A DNA stretch of 9,056 nt, taken from the NCBI GenBank assembly GCA_023442495.1, contig JAEZZB010000119.1, forward strand, positions 1 to 9,056, read 5' to 3'. This document shows positions 6,579-9,056 of the stretch, piece after piece. The position numbers and the translations under genes were made by a program. Under the pieces are notes generated by a model. That model was not told the origin of the DNA. It searched no databases and saw nothing but the letters and a program-made list of their open reading frames with translations. The stretch's first letter is position 1, and every line of letters begins with the position of its first letter. Source of the stretch: Bacillota bacterium. Its GTDB lineage: Bacteria; Bacillota; Clostridia; Tissierellales; Peptoniphilaceae.

Positions 6579-8315
6579 ATGGCATTTATTAAACAAGATC
6601 AAATTGACGAGCTTAAAGAAAGGCTTGACATAGTAGATATTATTTCTGAATATGTAAATTTGAAAAGGACAGGATCCAGTTTTAAAGGATTGTGTCCATT
6701 TCATAATGAGAAAACACCTTCTTTTTCCGTTTCTAGGGAGAGAGAGTATTTTCATTGTTTTGGTTGCCATGAAAGAGGAGATGCAATTTCATTTATAATG
6801 AAAATTGAAAATCTTAATTATGTTGATGCATTAAAGTTTTTAGCTGATAAATATGGAATGACTTTAGAAGAAAGTTATATTTCAAAAGAAAATATAGAAA
6901 AAAGAAATATTCTTTATGAGATAAACTCAATGGCGGCTAAATTCTATATGAGAAATTTACTAATAGATGATTTTCCACAAGAATATTTGCAAAAAAGAGG
7001 ACTTAGTAAAAGAATTTTAAATAAGTTTTTCTTAGGATATGCTAAAAATGATAATGGACTATATGAATATTTAAAATCAAAAAATGTTAAAGATGAAGAT
7101 ATGATAGAACTTGGTCTAGTGAGTCAATTTAGCAATAGAATTGTTGATAAATTTCAAGATAGATTGATATTTCCTATATTAAACAATAAAAATAAAGTAA
7201 TTGGTTTTGGTGGAAGAACATTAACTGACAATAAGATAAAATATCTAAATTCACCTGAATCAGAAATTTTTAAGAAACGTAATAATATTTATGGAGTAAA
7301 TATTATTAATAAGACAAGAAATCAAAATAAAATTCTTTTAGTTGAAGGTTATATGGATGTTATCGGTCTTTACAATAAAGGGATAGATTATGCTGTTGCA
7401 ACTTTAGGTACTGCATTAACTGAAGAACAAGCAAAAATGGTTAAGAGATATGGTAATGAAGTTTATATAGCATATGATGGAGATACAGCTGGAATAAAGG
7501 CTACTCTTAGAGCCATTGATATATTTAAAAATATGGATGTTCAATTAGCTATTTTAGAATTTCCAGACAATATGGATCCAGATGAATATATTAACAAATA
7601 TGGACTTAAAGAATTTGAGAAATTATTAAAAAATGCTACAAATCCTATAGATTTTAAATTACAAAAACTTTTAGATTTGACTCCTAATAAATCCGAGTTT
7701 ATTAAAGAAGTAATTAAATTTTTATCCGAATTTAAAGGTAATACAGTTAGAGATATTTATATAGATAAAGCTGCAAAATTTTTAGGAGTGACTACGGAAT
7801 CTCTTAGAAAAGATGTAGACGATAAGATTAGACAAAATAGTAAATCAACATTTAATAATAATTTTCAAAATTTTAATAATGGGTATAAATTACGTACTCA
7901 AGAAAATGATTATGAAAGTAAAAAAAATAATGATACTTATGACATAGAAAAATTGATCTTAGTTTATTCACTTACAAATAAGAATAATTACAATAAATTA
8001 AAAGAATATTTTAATTTTGTAAAAGATAAAGATTTATTAAATATTTGTAAATCTATTGATTTAGCATATCAAGGTAAAATAGCTGCTGAGAGTGTTTTAG
8101 AATCTGATTTATTTAGAAAACATAATCTATTTTCTAATTATGAAAGTGCAAAACTAAATGCAGATAATGAAGAAATAATTGATGAAATAATTGATAGAAT
8201 AAAAAAAATAATATTAAGAGAAGAGTTAGAATCAGTAAAAAAAGATTTAGTTAAATATGGTTCAAATAATCAATTAATCAATAAGTATCAAGAATTACTA
8301 AAGAAATTGACTTAG
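6579..8315 (+). CDS. dnaG: DNA primase DnaG
   Basis: DnaG makes the RNA primers for replication on single-stranded DNA and works with the replicative helicase. The N-terminal CHC2 zinc-binding domain has C39, H42, C60 and C63, with 'GDAISFIM' (67-74). The catalytic core includes 'DRLIFPILN' (194-202), 'GFGGR' (209-213) and 'YLNSPES' (222-228). The TOPRIM domain has V255-E-G-Y-M-D260, 'TLGTAL' (275-280), D300-G-D-T-A-G305 and D333-P-D-E, all intact. An asparagine-rich linker (about 417-455) leads to the C-terminal helicase-interaction domain (about 456-578), which is weakly conserved, as is normal. The total of 578 residues is at the short end of the family's usual size of about 600. The ATG follows GAAGTGA at 6568-6574. 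The gene sits between ppsR and rpoD as in many Firmicutes. Confidence 0.98.
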   Translation: MAFIKQDQIDELKERLDIVDIISEYVNLKRTGSSFKGLCPFHNEKTPSFSVSREREYFHCFGCHERGDAISFIMKIENLNYVDALKFLADKYGMTLEESYISKENIEKRNILYEINSMAAKFYMRNLLIDDFPQEYLQKRGLSKRILNKFFLGYAKNDNGLYEYLKSKNVKDEDMIELGLVSQFSNRIVDKFQDRLIFPILNNKNKVIGFGGRTLTDNKIKYLNSPESEIFKKRNNIYGVNIINKTRNQNKILLVEGYMDVIGLYNKGIDYAVATLGTALTEEQAKMVKRYGNEVYIAYDGDTAGIKATLRAIDIFKNMDVQLAILEFPDNMDPDEYINKYGLKEFEKLLKNATNPIDFKLQKLLDLTPNKSEFIKEVIKFLSEFKGNTVRDIYIDKAAKFLGVTTESLRKDVDDKIRQNSKSTFNNNFQNFNNGYKLRTQENDYESKKNNDTYDIEKLILVYSLTNKNNYNKLKEYFNFVKDKDLLNICKSIDLAYQGKIAAESVLESDLFRKHNLFSNYESAKLNADNEEIIDEIIDRIKKIILREELESVKKDLVKYGSNNQLINKYQELLKKLT

Positions 8316-8324
8316 GGGGTAATT

Positions 8325-9056
8325 ATGAAAGATAAAGACATCGAATTAGAAAATACCAGATTGTCTATTCTAGAAGAAGCAAAGTCGATAGCTGAAGACA
8401 ATAATGGGACTATTTTAGTATCTCAATTAGAGTCAATTGAAGGTTTCTCAACATTAGATGATGATTTAATAGAAAAAATAAGAAAAGAATTAACAGATAG
8501 TGATATTGATTTATTAAAAGATGGATATGAAGAGTTAGAATCAGATTTGAATGAAATAGATTATGATAGCATTGATGATACAACAGACTTAGACGATGAA
8601 GATGGTGAAGAAGATACTAATCTAACCGATATTAAGGGTGTATTTGTGGATGATCCCGTTAAAATGTATCTTAAAGAAATTGGTAAATTAAGCCTTTTAT
8701 CTAAGGAAGAAGAAATTATTTTAGCTAAAGAAATGGAAGAGGGCTCAATAGCATTTAAGGTTCTTGAGGGTTTACCATATACTATTGATGAAGAGGTTGA
8801 ATTATCAAAGAAACAAACATATTTTGATTTAGCCAAGAAAATTTTAATCGGATATTCGACATTAGAAGCGGGTGAGGAAATTCCTAAGGATAAAATTGAT
8901 GAAATAAAATACCTTTATAAAATTAGAAAATTTGTCAATTCAGAAGACGAATTAACAGAAGATGAAACCAGTAAACTTTCAATACTAAAGGCGTTAAACG
9001 ATTTAATCGTTATAAGATTAGATAAATCCATCGTTTCAGAATATAAAATAAAAGAT
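8325..9056 (+). CDS. rpoD: Primary sigma factor RpoD (SigA), 3' end outside window
   Basis: The N-terminal 244 codons of the housekeeping sigma factor, which directs RNA polymerase to -35/-10 promoters. The frame is open to the right edge. Residues about 12-75 resemble region 1.1 ('NGTILVSQLESIEG' followed by 'EKIRKELTDSDIDLLKD'). Residues about 79-101 form a very acidic linker. Residues 109-140 are a clear region 1.2 ('DDPVKMYLKEIGKLSLLSK', then 'EEEIILAKEMEEG'). After that, the expected 'AKxxLxxANLRLVVSIAK' of region 2.1 does not appear. Instead at least 104 residues (141-244) of charged, probably helical sequence follow, suggesting an insertion between regions 1.2 and 2.1 like the non-conserved region of proteobacterial sigma-70. 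The ATG has a strong AGGGGGT at 8314-8320 overlapping the dnaG stop, giving 9 bases between the genes. The identity rests on region 1.2 and the position after dnaG. Confidence 0.93.
   Translation, partial: MKDKDIELENTRLSILEEAKSIAEDNNGTILVSQLESIEGFSTLDDDLIEKIRKELTDSDIDLLKDGYEELESDLNEIDYDSIDDTTDLDDEDGEEDTNLTDIKGVFVDDPVKMYLKEIGKLSLLSKEEEIILAKEMEEGSIAFKVLEGLPYTIDEEVELSKKQTYFDLAKKILIGYSTLEAGEEIPKDKIDEIKYLYKIRKFVNSEDELTEDETSKLSILKALNDLIVIRLDKSIVSEYKIKD

Noticed and set aside
6546..6770. Minus-strand open frame across the ppsR-dnaG junction
   Set aside because: It overlaps the dnaG zinc-finger coding region and has no features of its own.
8307..8336. Possible promoter before rpoD (TTGACT with GATAAA 18 bases later)
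   Set aside because: The -10 match is weak, the box lies inside rpoD coding sequence after its start codon, and chance matches are common in DNA this AT-rich.
8561..8836. Minus-strand serine-rich open frame opposite rpoD
   Set aside because: The serine richness is the antisense reading of the acidic GAT/GAA codons of the sigma factor linker.

Overview
This is a strongly AT-rich chromosomal window, with AAA, GAA, AGA and TTA-type codons dominating. It is packed with housekeeping genes, all on the + strand. The gene order (ybeY, dgkA, era, recO, glyQ, glyS, ppsR, dnaG, rpoD), the low G+C, the good purine-rich Shine-Dalgarno sites and the clostridial-type GlyQ suggest an anaerobic low-GC Firmicute of the Clostridia/Tissierellia kind. 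The genus cannot be named from the sequence alone.

Layout: the window opens inside ybeY (rRNA-processing endoribonuclease), whose start codon probably lies just upstream of base 1. An ATGA overlap leads into a membrane protein that fuses an undecaprenol/diacylglycerol-kinase domain to a PAP2 phosphatase domain. Then come era (ribosome-assembly GTPase), recO (recombination mediator, TTG start inside era), glyQ and glyS (glycyl-tRNA synthetase alpha and beta), ppsR (PEP synthetase/PPDK regulator), dnaG (primase), and the 5' part of rpoD (primary sigma factor), which runs off the right edge. Neighbouring genes overlap by a few bases or are separated by 7-10 bases. There is no gap long enough for a promoter, terminator, T-box or other leader, and no stretch over 300 bases without a gene. 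The whole window reads as one operon, or as overlapping operons whose promoters lie inside coding sequence or outside the window.

The genes cover ribosome maturation (ybeY, era), lipid-carrier recycling for the envelope (dgkA-PAP2), repair (recO), glycine charging (glyQS), pyruvate/PEP control (ppsR), replication priming (dnaG) and transcription initiation (rpoD). The last three, with glyQS, form the classic macromolecular-synthesis neighbourhood of Firmicutes.

The main oddity is glyS. It is cut by an in-frame UGA at codon 303, in a position where related proteins usually have glycine (the 'VRNG' segment just after the HQRYFPV motif). The frame, conserved sequence and total length (689 codons) are intact on both sides, so this is a single-base change (GGA to TGA) and not an indel. 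A UGA in place of a glycine codon inside the glycyl-tRNA synthetase gene, with no T-box leader directly before glyQ, is either a sequencing error or mutation in a normally essential gene, or a site-specific readthrough or recoding event. A second oddity is a long insertion of at least 100 residues after region 1.2 of RpoD, where most Firmicute sigma-A proteins pass straight into region 2. No mobile element, CRISPR array, RNA gene or phage gene was seen.
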